Notes: a model not told the origin generated them from the sequence alone. Positions 50,450 through 59,454 are shown, numbered from the stretch's first letter. The stretch is DNA of 64,000 nucleotides from an uncultured bacterium (GCA_937864225.1 CALMJK010000003.1:248001-312000), one strand, 5' to 3'. Numbers and translations are program-made.

Positions 50450-52213
50450 ATGCTGGTCGAGCTGCGCATCAGCCAATTCGCCATCGTGGAGGAACTGATC
50501 GTCCCGCTGGGCGCCGGACTGACGGTGATCACGGGCGAGACCGGGGCCGGCAAGTCCGTCGTGGCGGGGGCTCTGGGCTTGCTGTGCGGCAGACCGGTCC
50601 CCAAGGACCTGGTGCGCGAGGGAGAGGAGTGCGCCTGGGTCGAGGGCGTGTTCGACCTTTCGGGCCGGCCGGCGCAACGCGCGGACCTGGCGCGGGCGGG
50701 CGTGCGCGTGGGCCCCGACGGCATGGTCGTGCTCCGCCGCGAACTGCGGGTGCTGGGGCGCAGCCGGGTGCTGATCAACGGGTTGCTCTCCTCGCTCGCG
50801 CTGCTGGAGACGATCGGTCCGCGCTTGCTCATGGTGCAGAGCCAGGACCAACAACGAGAGTTGACGGAGCCCGCTTTCGCGCGGGAATTCCTGGACGACA
50901 TGGCGGACACGGCCGCGTTGCGCGAGGAGGTGCGCGCGGCCTGGGACGAGCATCGGCAGGCCGACCTGCAACTGGCGGCGCGGCAGGCCGAGGAGCGCGC
51001 GGCCGGCGAGCAGTTGGAACTGTGGCGCTGGCAGTCGCGCGAGCTGGACAGCGCCCGCCTGCGCGCGGGCGAGGAGGAGGAGATCGCCGAGACGCTGGTC
51101 GTCAAAAGGCACGCCGGAGCGCTGCAGGCCGCGGCCGCGGCCGCGCTGGCGCGCCTGGAGGGCGGGGATTCGCCGGCCGTGGACGATCTGGGCGCGGCGC
51201 TGGCGGCCCTCAAGCCGGTGTCGGCGCGCAGCCAGCGCGTGGCGGCGATCCTGGCCGAGCTGGCGGCGGCGGCCGAGGCGGCCGGCGGCGCGGCGACGGG
51301 CCTGCGGCGTTTTCTGGAGGGGCTCGATCTCGACTCGGCGGGCCTGGACGAGCTCGAATCGCGACGCGCGCTCTACCATGAACTGCAGCGCAAGTACGGG
51401 CGCGACACGCCCGGCCTGCTGGAGCTGCGGGAAGATCTCGAGGCGCGCATCGCCCGGCAGGAGGCGGCGCGCCAGGACCTGTCGGCCCTCTCGGCCAGAA
51501 GCGAGGCGGCGCGCCGGCGCCTGGAGGCGGGCTGCGCGCAGTTGCACCGGGCGCGACGCGCGGCCGCGCCGGAGGTGGCGGCGCGGGCCGCGGGCCGCAT
51601 CGCGCCGCTGGCGCTAGGCGCGTTGCAGCTGGAATTCGCTTTCGGGTTGCGCCGCGCCGCGGCTGGACCGGTGACGATCGACGGCGAGACGTGCGACGCC
51701 GGGCCCGAGGGCGCCGACGACGTCCGCCTGCTCGTGCGCACCAACCGCGGCGAGCGCATGGGGGAGGTGGCGACCCTCGCCTCCGGGGGCGAGCGGTCGC
51801 GCATCCACCTCGGCCTGACGGCGTTGCGCCGGGGCGGGCCGGAGCCGCCGCTCTTGCTGTGCGATGAGATCGACGCCGGGCTGGGCAGCGACGCCGCACC
51901 GCCCGTGGCGATGTTGCTGCGCGAACTGGCGGCCGAGAGCCAGGTCGTGTGCATCACCCATCTGCCGACCATGGCCGTGCATGGGGACGCGCACCTGCGG
52001 GTGGCCAAGACGCAGCGCGATGGCCGCACCGTCCTGCGGGTGGCGGTGCTGGCGGCGCAGGAGCGCGCGCAGGAGATCGCCCGCTTGCTCGGGGGGGCGG
52101 AAGCGGACGCCGACACCGCGGCGGCGCGCGCCGCGTATGCCGCGTCTCTGCTGGCGGAAGCGGGCCGCGCGCCAGCGCCGCCGAGCGCGCGGGCGCGCCG
52201 TTTTCGGGGTTGA
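50450..52213 (+). CDS. recN: DNA repair protein RecN
   Basis: MLVELRISQFAIVEELIVPLGAGLTVITGETGAGKSVV; LASGGERSRIHLGL; LLLCDEIDAGLG; THLPTMAVHGDAH. Confidence 0.95.
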   Translation: MLVELRISQFAIVEELIVPLGAGLTVITGETGAGKSVVAGALGLLCGRPVPKDLVREGEECAWVEGVFDLSGRPAQRADLARAGVRVGPDGMVVLRRELRVLGRSRVLINGLLSSLALLETIGPRLLMVQSQDQQRELTEPAFAREFLDDMADTAALREEVRAAWDEHRQADLQLAARQAEERAAGEQLELWRWQSRELDSARLRAGEEEEIAETLVVKRHAGALQAAAAAALARLEGGDSPAVDDLGAALAALKPVSARSQRVAAILAELAAAAEAAGGAATGLRRFLEGLDLDSAGLDELESRRALYHELQRKYGRDTPGLLELREDLEARIARQEAARQDLSALSARSEAARRRLEAGCAQLHRARRAAAPEVAARAAGRIAPLALGALQLEFAFGLRRAAAGPVTIDGETCDAGPEGADDVRLLVRTNRGERMGEVATLASGGERSRIHLGLTALRRGGPEPPLLLCDEIDAGLGSDAAPPVAMLLRELAAESQVVCITHLPTMAVHGDAHLRVAKTQRDGRTVLRVAVLAAQERAQEIARLLGGAEADADTAAARAAYAASLLAEAGRAPAPPSARARRFRG

Positions 52214-52238
52214 TTTTGCCGCTGCGCCCGCCCATACT
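52210..52238 (+). promoter_or_regulatory. tRNA-Arg promoter TTGATT-N17-CATACT (overlaps recN stop)
   Basis: TTGATT 52210-52215; CATACT 52233-52238. Confidence 0.5.
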
Positions 52239-52258
52239 TTCGCCGCCAACCGTTGGGT

Positions 52259-52335
52259 GCGCCCGTAGCTCAGCTGGATAGAGCACTGGCCTCCGGAGCC
52301 AGGCGTCGCGCGTTCGAATCGCGCCGGGCGTACCA
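52259..52335 (+). tRNA. tRNA-Arg(CCG), CCA encoded
   Basis: GCGCCCG/CGGGCGT acceptor; CTGGC-CTCCGGA-GCCAG anticodon arm; GTTCGAATC; ACCA. Confidence 0.93.
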
Positions 52336-52362
52336 TGACTCCCTCCGGGCAGGTCCGTTCCC

Positions 52363-52560
52363 GTGCTGCGCTGGCTCGTTTGGATCTTGGCCTTCTGGTG
52401 GCTGTCGCGGCTGATCGGCCGGCTCTTGCGCGCCGGGGGCGCGCGGCGCGACCTGCCGTCGCGGGCGGCGGGCGGCGAGGGGGAGCGGGATCTGTCGCGC
52501 CTCTCCCGGCAGGAGATCAGCGATGCTGATTACGAGGAGATCCCGCCGCGCTCGAGCTGA
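52363..52560 (+). CDS. Small membrane protein of unknown function
   Basis: 65-aa ORF with N-terminal TM (LRWLVWILAFWWLSRLIGRLL) and acidic ISDADYEEI tail. Confidence 0.5.
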   Translation: MLRWLVWILAFWWLSRLIGRLLRAGGARRDLPSRAAGGEGERDLSRLSRQEISDADYEEIPPRSS

Positions 52561-52903
52561 GGGTTGGTTCGGCTCGCGCCCGGGCCAGTCCGCGCTGCCG
52601 CCGGTGCGCCGCTTTCGCGCCTGCCGGGAGCTCCTGGTGGGCGCGCTTTTGCATTGCGCGGTGCTGGCGGCGCTCCTGTGCGCCCTGGCCTGTTTCACGA
52701 GCACGGTCATCGGCCTGTTCCGGCGCCACGGCTCGGGCAACTCCCCGGGGCTCGCCGCGGGCGCCGTGGTCTTGCTCGTCCTGACGCTGGTGTGGCTGAC
52801 GTGGCGGCTGATCGGCAGGCTGCGCGACGTGCGCCAGTTGCGCCGGGAGATCCAGGACCTCTCGCGGCAACTGCGCGACCTCGAGACGGGTCCCGAGGCC
52901 TGA
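52523..52903 (+). CDS. Small membrane protein, two TM segments and coiled tail
   Basis: LLVGALLHCAVLAALLCALACF and LAAGAVVLLVLTLVWLTW segments; overlaps previous ORF. Confidence 0.5.
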   Translation: MLITRRSRRARAEGWFGSRPGQSALPPVRRFRACRELLVGALLHCAVLAALLCALACFTSTVIGLFRRHGSGNSPGLAAGAVVLLVLTLVWLTWRLIGRLRDVRQLRREIQDLSRQLRDLETGPEA

Positions 52904-52915
52904 TATCCCCTTTTC

Positions 52916-52932
52916 TGGCACCAGGATTGCTT
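52916..52932 (+). promoter_or_regulatory. Sigma-54 (-24/-12) promoter TGGCAC-N5-TTGCTT
   Basis: TGGCAC 52916-52921, CAGGA, TTGCTT 52927-52932, intergenic, 36 nt before GGDEF ORF start. Confidence 0.78.
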
Positions 52933-52967
52933 TATTTGCCCCACCGGGCCGACTGAACCGCGGGGCG

Positions 52968-54020
52968 GTGGAGGGCATGGGCGAAAACAGGAACGTCGAT
53001 CTCCTATTTGACACCTTCCTGGAGATTTCCAGCCTCATGCGGGCCGGGAGCAACAAGGAGGCGATCCTGACCCAGACCCTGCGCTGCGCCCATCAACTGC
53101 TCGGCGCCTCCCTGATCCATCTCTTTATTTTAGAAAAGGATACGGTTGTAAGATACATCCTCGGCCAGGAGGCGGACGGCAAGGTCAGCATCACGATCGA
53201 GAGTCTCGAGCAGCGGCCGGGGATCGTGAACTGGATCGTCCACGAGCACACGGCCGCGCTGTGGGGTTCGGAGGGCGGCGGCACGATCGTGCCGATTCCG
53301 GCCGTGGGGTGGCTGAGAGTTCCCCACGACAATAGCCTGATCACGGCCCCGCTCAGCACGCGCACCCGGCGTCTGGGCATCATGATGGCCTTCCGCGAGG
53401 CCGGACGGTTCAACCGGGAGGATCTGAAGCTGCTCAAGGTGCTGGCGAGCCAGGTCGCGGTCGCCGTGGACAACGCCGAACTCTACGGGCAGATCGAGGA
53501 GCAGGCCATCACCGACGGGCTGACCAAGGTCTACAATTACCGGTACTTCATGGAAATGCTCGGCCTGGAGATCGAGCGCGCCAAACGTTTTCAGGAGGGG
53601 CTGTGCCTGCTGATGCTCGACGTGGACAACCTGAAGACCTACAACGACGCCTTCGGACACCTGGCGGGAAGCCGATCGCTGACCGAGCTTGCGGAGCTGC
53701 TGAAGCTGGCGGCGCGGAACGTCGACATCATCGCGAAGTACGGCGGTGACGAGTTCGCGGTCATCCTGCCCCACACCGATGCCGAAGGCGCGGTCCAGTT
53801 CGCGCGGCGCGTGATCGAGGCGGTGAGCGGGCATTGCTTCGAGGGCGACCCCCGAAAGCGATTGACGATCTCCATGGGCGTTGCTACGTTTCCGCAGTCC
53901 GCGCAGGACGGGACCAATCTCCTCAAAATGGCCGATCGGGCCCTCTACCAGGCCAAACACAACGGAAAGAACCGCTACGCCGTGATGTACGCGCCCACTG
54001 TGGACGCCGTTTACTCCTGA
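52968..54020 (+). CDS. Diguanylate cyclase with N-terminal GAF domain
   Basis: GAF region 14-170; DVDNLKTYND; RNVDIIAKYGGDEFAVIL (I-site RxxD five residues before GGDEF). Confidence 0.9.
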   Translation: MEGMGENRNVDLLFDTFLEISSLMRAGSNKEAILTQTLRCAHQLLGASLIHLFILEKDTVVRYILGQEADGKVSITIESLEQRPGIVNWIVHEHTAALWGSEGGGTIVPIPAVGWLRVPHDNSLITAPLSTRTRRLGIMMAFREAGRFNREDLKLLKVLASQVAVAVDNAELYGQIEEQAITDGLTKVYNYRYFMEMLGLEIERAKRFQEGLCLLMLDVDNLKTYNDAFGHLAGSRSLTELAELLKLAARNVDIIAKYGGDEFAVILPHTDAEGAVQFARRVIEAVSGHCFEGDPRKRLTISMGVATFPQSAQDGTNLLKMADRALYQAKHNGKNRYAVMYAPTVDAVYS

Positions 54021-54056
54021 AGGCGGGACAGAGCGGCCGGCGGAAAGGCAGCGTGG

Positions 54057-55352
54057 ATGGACGAACGCGCGAAATTCGAGCGCCGCGAGGCGCATCTGGG
54101 CGTGATCGGCTTGGGGTACGTCGGCCTGCCGCTGGCCATGGCCTACGCCAGGGCGGGGTTCAAGGTCACGGGCTACGACCTGCTGGCGTCGAAGTGCGAG
54201 ACGTTGATGCGGGGCGAGAGCTACATCATCGACGTGCCGGCGGCCGAGGTGGCCGCCAGCGTCGAGCGCGGGCTCTTTTGCGCGACGACGGATCCTTCGT
54301 TCCTGGCCGACGTGGACGCCGTCAACATCTGCGTGCCGACGCCGCTGAGCAAGACGCGCGATCCGGACATCTCCTTCATCCAGGCCGCGGTGGACGAGAT
54401 CGCGCCGCGCGTGCACCCCGGCATGCTCATCATCCTGGAGAGCACGACCTACCCCGGCACGACGGAGGAGATCATCCTGCCGCGGTTGCAGGAGTCGGGA
54501 TTGCGCGTCGGCTCGGACTTCTACCTGGCGTTTTCGCCCGAGCGCGTGGATCCCGGCAATCCGAAGTTTCAGACCACGAACATTCCGAAGGTCGTGGGCG
54601 GCATCACGCCGTTTTGCACGCAAGTCGCCGTCGCGCTTTACGAACAGACGATGGAGCGCGTGGTGCCCGTCTCGTCGGCGCGCGTGGCCGAAACCGTGAA
54701 ATTGCTGGAGAACACCTTCCGAAGCGTCAACATCGGGCTCGTGAACGAAATCGCCTTGATGTGCGACAAGTTGGAGATCGACGTCTGGGAGGTCATCCGG
54801 GCCGCGGCCACCAAGCCGTTCGGGTTCATGCCCTTCTATCCCGGGCCGGGCCTGGGCGGCCACTGCATCCCGATCGATCCCTTCTATCTGGCGTGGAAGG
54901 CGAAGCTGGCCGGCTCCGAGGCGCGCTTCATCGAACTGGCGGGGCAGATCAACGCCGCCATGCCGCGGCACGTCGTGTCGAGGGTGGGGGAGGCCTTGAA
55001 CCGCCGCCGCAAGTCGGTCAACGGCAGCCGGGTGCTGGTGGTGGGCGTTTCCTACAAGGCGGACATCGACGATGTGCGGGAGTCGCCGAGTCTGGATATC
55101 ATGGAGCTATTGCACAAGCAGGGCGCGCAGGTGTTCTGGTATGATCCGCACGTGCCCGAACTGGCGGGTCCGCACGCGGGGCAAAAGCTGCGGGACTGGA
55201 GCCGGCAGAGCCTCGCCGACTTCGACTGTGCGGTGATCGTGACGGCGCATGGCGCCGTGGACCACCCGCTGCTGCTGCAGGCCGGCTGCGCGGTGGTCGA
55301 TTCCCGCAACGCCTTGGCGGGGCACGACGCGGATCAGATCCTGAGACTCTAG
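54057..55352 (+). CDS. Nucleotide sugar dehydrogenase (UDP-Glc/UDP-HexNAc dehydrogenase family)
   Basis: LGVIGLGYVGLPLAMAYARAGFKVTGYD, LESTTYPGTTEE, SPERVDPGN, GPGLGGHCIPIDPFYL, GVSYKADIDDVRESPSL. Confidence 0.95.
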   Translation: MDERAKFERREAHLGVIGLGYVGLPLAMAYARAGFKVTGYDLLASKCETLMRGESYIIDVPAAEVAASVERGLFCATTDPSFLADVDAVNICVPTPLSKTRDPDISFIQAAVDEIAPRVHPGMLIILESTTYPGTTEEIILPRLQESGLRVGSDFYLAFSPERVDPGNPKFQTTNIPKVVGGITPFCTQVAVALYEQTMERVVPVSSARVAETVKLLENTFRSVNIGLVNEIALMCDKLEIDVWEVIRAAATKPFGFMPFYPGPGLGGHCIPIDPFYLAWKAKLAGSEARFIELAGQINAAMPRHVVSRVGEALNRRRKSVNGSRVLVVGVSYKADIDDVRESPSLDIMELLHKQGAQVFWYDPHVPELAGPHAGQKLRDWSRQSLADFDCAVIVTAHGAVDHPLLLQAGCAVVDSRNALAGHDADQILRL

Positions 55353-55373
55353 CGAACAGAGGCGGAGCGGATC

Positions 55374-56333
55374 TTGGCCAAGTCACTCATCACGGGCGGG
55401 GCGGGTTTCATCGGTTCGCACTTGGCGGAAGCGCTCGTAGAGCGCGGGGACGAGGTCGTCGTGCTCGACGACCTGTCGACCGGCAAGCGCGCCAATTTGG
55501 ACGCGGTCGCGGGACAGGTGCGCCTGGTCGTGGGTTCGGTCACGGACCGCGATCTGGTGCTGGAGTGCTGCCAGGGCGTGGACGTCGTGTACCACGAGGC
55601 GGCCTTGGCGTCGGTGCCGCGCAGCGTGGCGGATCCCCTCGCCTCGAACGAGGCCAATGTCGCGGGCACGCTGACGGTGCTGTGGGCCGCGCATCGGCAG
55701 GGCGTGCGGCGGGTGGTCTACGCGGCCAGCAGTTCGGCCTATGGAGACACGGAGGTCTTGCCCAAGCGGGAGGACATGCTGGCCAGCCCGCTGTCGCCGT
55801 ACGCCGTGAGCAAGTACGTGGGCGAGCTATACTGCGCGGTCTTCACGCGGCTTTACGGGCTGAGCACCATCGGGCTGCGCTATTTCAACGTGTTCGGTCC
55901 GCGCCAGGATCCGCACAGCCAGTACGCCGCCGTGGTGCCGATCTTCATCACGCGCTTGCTCCGGAACGAGCCGCCCGTGATTGACGGCGATGGCGGGCAG
56001 TCGCGCGATTTCACCTACGTGCGCAATGTGGTCCAGGCCAACCTGCTGGCCGGCGCGGCGCGGGATCCGGGCGGCGTGACCGTCAACGTGGCCTGCGGCG
56101 AGAGCATCACCCTGAACGATCTGTTCCAAGAGATCAAGGCGTTGACCGGCGCGACGGTCGACGCGACGCATGGGCCCGCGCGCGCGGGCGACGTCCGCCA
56201 TTCGCAAGCCGATATCGGGCGGGCCGGCCAGATCCTGGGCTACCGGCCGCAGGTCGGGTTCGCCCAGGGATTGAAGGAGACGGTGGCTTGGTACGGGCAG
56301 AGCACGGGCTCCGACGTCCGCGTGGACGTCTGA
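55374..56333 (+). CDS. NAD-dependent epimerase (UDP-glucose/UDP-GlcNAc 4-epimerase-like)
   Basis: LITGGAGFIGSHLAEALVERGDEVVVLDDLSTG, SSSAYGDTEVLPKRE, SPYAVSKYVGE, RYFNVFGPRQDP. Confidence 0.94.
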   Translation: MAKSLITGGAGFIGSHLAEALVERGDEVVVLDDLSTGKRANLDAVAGQVRLVVGSVTDRDLVLECCQGVDVVYHEAALASVPRSVADPLASNEANVAGTLTVLWAAHRQGVRRVVYAASSSAYGDTEVLPKREDMLASPLSPYAVSKYVGELYCAVFTRLYGLSTIGLRYFNVFGPRQDPHSQYAAVVPIFITRLLRNEPPVIDGDGGQSRDFTYVRNVVQANLLAGAARDPGGVTVNVACGESITLNDLFQEIKALTGATVDATHGPARAGDVRHSQADIGRAGQILGYRPQVGFAQGLKETVAWYGQSTGSDVRVDV

Positions 56334-56344
56334 CAGGGGGCGGC

Positions 56345-57319
56345 ATGTTCGGTTTCCGACCGGAGAGAAAGTCGCTGGTGGGGTTGGGGGCGCGGGCGGT
56401 GGCGCTCCTTTGGCTCGTCGCGGGCATCGCGCCGGCCGCCGCGCAGACGCCGGCGGTGTCCGACTATCGGTTGCGCGCGGGCGATCAGATCCAACTGGCC
56501 GTGCTGCAACAACCCGACCTGGACCGCCCGCTGACCGTGCGCGCCGACGGAGTCATCGTGGTGCCGCTGGTGGGAGAGGTGCTGGTGGCCGACTTGACCG
56601 TGCGGGAGGCCGCCGAACTCGTCCGGCAGCGCCTGCGTCTGTTCAATCGGGACATCGCCGACGTTTCGCTCACCTTGACGCAATACTACGCGTTGCGCAT
56701 TTCCGTGCTCGGCGCCGTCAGACAGCCGGGCGAGTACACGTTTCCAGCCGCGCCGAGCGTCTGGGACGTCCTGCGCGCGGCGGGCGGGCCGGCGCCGGGC
56801 GCGAACCTGACGGCGGTGCGCATCGTGCGGCAGGAGGGGAGCGACACGCGCACGGAGTTCCACGATTTCTCGATGATCCTGGACGGCGAGCAGACGGTGC
56901 CGCCGGTGCTGTTGCGCACCGGGGATTCGGTCGTCGTTCCCTCCGGCGACGAAAGCCTGCTGCGCCCCACGGCCAATACCATTCAGGTCATCGGGGGCGT
57001 GACGCGCCAGGGTAGCCTGTCGCTGACGGCGCCGGCGCGGCTGGTGTCGGTCCTGGTGATGGCCGGCGGACCGCTGGAAGGCGGCGATCTGCGCAAGGTG
57101 TGGTGGGTGCATGACGAGGGGGGCGGCCGGTACCGCTCGACGCGCGTGAACGTTCACGATTTCCTGCGCGACGGCAAGCTGGTCGGCAACCCGATCGTCT
57201 ATCCGGGCGACACGATTCGCGTGCCCTTCCGCGGTGGCGGTTTCTTCGGCAGCGTGTGGCCGGTGTTGCTCAGTTCGGTGACCGCGGCCACGGCTATCCT
57301 CATCGCGTCCAGTCGTTGA
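56345..57319 (+). CDS. Polysaccharide export (Wza/SLBB) outer membrane protein
   Basis: DYRLRAGDQIQLAVLQQPDLDRPLTVRADGVIVVPLVGEVLVADLTVREAAELV; VLGAVRQPGEY; VIGGVTRQG. Confidence 0.92.
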   Translation: MFGFRPERKSLVGLGARAVALLWLVAGIAPAAAQTPAVSDYRLRAGDQIQLAVLQQPDLDRPLTVRADGVIVVPLVGEVLVADLTVREAAELVRQRLRLFNRDIADVSLTLTQYYALRISVLGAVRQPGEYTFPAAPSVWDVLRAAGGPAPGANLTAVRIVRQEGSDTRTEFHDFSMILDGEQTVPPVLLRTGDSVVVPSGDESLLRPTANTIQVIGGVTRQGSLSLTAPARLVSVLVMAGGPLEGGDLRKVWWVHDEGGGRYRSTRVNVHDFLRDGKLVGNPIVYPGDTIRVPFRGGGFFGSVWPVLLSSVTAATAILIASSR

Positions 57320-58286
57320 GAGGCGCCCCCGCGCCGGGCGCGGCCAGGAAGCGGCGGCGCGCCAACAGGAAGGCCAGCAGGCCCAGGCACACCGCCAGCC
57401 AGAGCGTGCTCAGGCGCACGATCAGGGCCGCCGAGATCGCCGTTTCCATGCTCAGGCGCAAGGCGAGCAGCAGGAAGACGATGGTGCCCTCCGTGCCGCC
57501 GAGTCCCCCGGGCAGGAAGATCAGCGAGCCCGCGAGGGTGGCGGCGGCGTAGACGAAGAGCGCCTGCCCAGGGCTGATCGCGCTGTCGAGCCCCTCGCAC
57601 ACCAGCCAGAGGCTGGCGCACTCCGCCAGCCAAGCGCACACGCTCAAGAGCAGCGACGAGGTTCCCGTCAGCGGCGTCGTCAAGCGGCGCAGGCTCGCGA
57701 TGCCTTCGGCCAGCGCGGGGACGCGCCCGCGCAGCCAGGGCGCGCGGGCGCAGCGCGCGAGCAGCCACTGCTGCACGCCTTGCGCGCGCAACGCCAGCAC
57801 GAGCAGCGGCGCGAGGGCGCCCACGAGCAGGGCGACCCTGATCCCGGCGACGGGGCCGGTCCAGTACAGCAAACCGCCCGCGGCCAGCAGAACGATCGCG
57901 AGCAAGTCGAAGGCCCGTTCCGCCACCACGATGGCCAGGCCCCGGCTCAGGGGCACGCCGCGCCGCTCCCAAAGGTAGCCGGCCTTGAAGACCTCGCCGA
58001 CCTTCCCCGGGGTGATGGCCAGGGCGAAGGTGGCGACAAACACCGCCAGACTCTGGGACCACGGCAGTCGGATGTCGAGGCGGCGCAGGAACATCTCCCA
58101 GCGCCCATAGCGCAGGCCGTAGTTGACCAGGGACAGGCCGATCAGGGGCGCGAGCAGGCGGGCGGGGTACGCCGCCAGTTGGGCGCTGATCTCCCGCCAG
58201 CCGGTCAGCAGCGCCGCCAGGATGTACAGGGCCGCCGCGCTGGCGACGACGAGGAAGGCCTGGCCCAGACGGCTGCGTGCGAGCAA
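57300..58286 (-). CDS. Lysylphosphatidylglycerol synthase TM region / flippase-like membrane protein
   Basis: Multiple TM; LALAITPGKVGEVFKAGYLWERRGVPLSRGLAIVVAERAFDLLA; FLPGGLGGTEGTIVFLLL. 20-nt convergent overlap with 56345 CDS. Confidence 0.88.
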   Translation of the reverse strand: MLARSRLGQAFLVVASAAALYILAALLTGWREISAQLAAYPARLLAPLIGLSLVNYGLRYGRWEMFLRRLDIRLPWSQSLAVFVATFALAITPGKVGEVFKAGYLWERRGVPLSRGLAIVVAERAFDLLAIVLLAAGGLLYWTGPVAGIRVALLVGALAPLLVLALRAQGVQQWLLARCARAPWLRGRVPALAEGIASLRRLTTPLTGTSSLLLSVCAWLAECASLWLVCEGLDSAISPGQALFVYAAATLAGSLIFLPGGLGGTEGTIVFLLLALRLSMETAISAALIVRLSTLWLAVCLGLLAFLLARRRFLAAPGAGAPLNDWTR

Positions 58287-58372
58287 AGCGGCCCCTCCCT
58301 GGTTTCGTCCCGCGCCGCACCGGGCCGACGGCTGTTCGAAATCCGACCTGACTAAAAGGATATGAATCAGGG

Positions 58373-58401
58373 TTGCGTCTCTGCGCTTTCCATGTTAGAC
58401 T
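58373..58401 (+). promoter_or_regulatory. Promoter TTGCGT-N17-TAGACT upstream of structured leader
   Basis: TTGCGT 58373-58378; TAGACT 58396-58401; predicted start about 58408. Confidence 0.55.
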
Positions 58402-58407
58402 AGGAAA

Positions 58408-58576
58408 GCTCAAAAATCCAGGAGAAGGGGGAACTCCTGGCTCGGAGGGGTTGAGCGCTCAGAACCATAAGGGTCAATGGGAGTTAGCGCGAGCAAGCTA
58501 GGGCGGATCGCGCTGCGGGGCTGCAAAGCATACAATATCAATCTCCTTAACGTTTCGCGTGGAGGGTCAAGCATCG
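58408..58576 (+). ncRNA. Structured 5' leader of sugar transferase (candidate cis-regulatory RNA)
   Basis: GCTCAA/TTGAGC enclosing CCAGGAG/CTCCTGG; AGCGC can pair upstream GCGCT or downstream TCGCGCT. Confidence 0.45.
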
Positions 58577-59386
58577 ATGGCGGACACTCAGGGCAGCGCA
58601 CCCTTGCCGCAGCGCGCCCTCACCGCTGTTATTCAGCGAGGCGAGGGCAACGTTTGGTGGCTTCCCGCTCGAGAGAAGGATGTCGAGCGCCAGCAGGCGC
58701 CGTCGCTGGCGCACGTGGTCGATCAGCGAGCCAGCCGCAGGCTCATGCTGCGGATCAAGCGCGCGATCGACGTGGCGGCCGCGATCGTCGGTCTGACGGC
58801 CATGATCGTGCTGATGCCGCTCATCGGCCTGGCGATTTGCCTGGATTCGCCGGGAGGCGTTTTCTACAGCCAGACCAGGATAGGGATCAACCGTCGCCGG
58901 CGCCGCGTCGGCGGCTATGGGACGAGCGATCGCCGGAAGATCGTGCAACCGGGTCGTCCCTTCCGCATCCACAAGCTGCGGACGATGCGCACCGACGCGG
59001 AGCGGGACGGTCCCCAGTGGGCCTCCAAGGGAGATGCGCGCGTGACCCGCGTGGGGCGCCTGCTGCGCGCCACGCGACTGGATGAAGTGCCCCAGTTCCT
59101 GAACGTGCTGCGGGGCGAGATGAGCCTGATCGGGCCCCGCCCGGAGCGCCTGTGCTTCATCCACAAGCTCGAGAAGGACGTGCCGGACTATCGCGACCGG
59201 CTGCTGGTCTTGCCCGGCATCACGGGTTTGGCGCAGGTGATCAACGGGTACGACGGCAGCGTCGAGGCGGTGCGCCGGAAGGTGGAACTGGATCGGCAGT
59301 ACATCCGCGATTTCAGCTTGGCCGCCGACCTGCGCATCGTCTGCAAGACCATCAAGGTCGTGCTCACGGGGGAGGGCGCCTGCTGA
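58577..59386 (+). CDS. Polyprenyl-phosphate sugar-phosphate transferase (bacterial sugar transferase family)
   Basis: IKRAIDVAAAIVGL, FRIHKLRTMR, RATRLDEVPQFLNVLRGEMSLIGPRPER, LPGITGLAQVINGYDGS. Confidence 0.94.
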   Translation: MADTQGSAPLPQRALTAVIQRGEGNVWWLPAREKDVERQQAPSLAHVVDQRASRRLMLRIKRAIDVAAAIVGLTAMIVLMPLIGLAICLDSPGGVFYSQTRIGINRRRRRVGGYGTSDRRKIVQPGRPFRIHKLRTMRTDAERDGPQWASKGDARVTRVGRLLRATRLDEVPQFLNVLRGEMSLIGPRPERLCFIHKLEKDVPDYRDRLLVLPGITGLAQVINGYDGSVEAVRRKVELDRQYIRDFSLAADLRIVCKTIKVVLTGEGAC

Positions 59387-59423
59387 GGGCGGGCGCGCCG
59401 CCGCAAATCGAGGCTGACGAAAC

Positions 59424-59454
59424 GCCGCCGGGCCCGCGTCCCGGCGGCCTTTTT
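59424..59454 (+). terminator. Intrinsic terminator after sugar transferase
   Basis: GCCGCCGGG-CCCGCGT-CCCGGCGGC-C-TTTTT. Confidence 0.85.

Noticed and set aside
48943-51213. 756-aa minus-strand ORF opposite dxs/nadK/recN
   Set aside because: Antisense shadow spanning three confident genes; low-complexity Ala/Arg/Ser composition.
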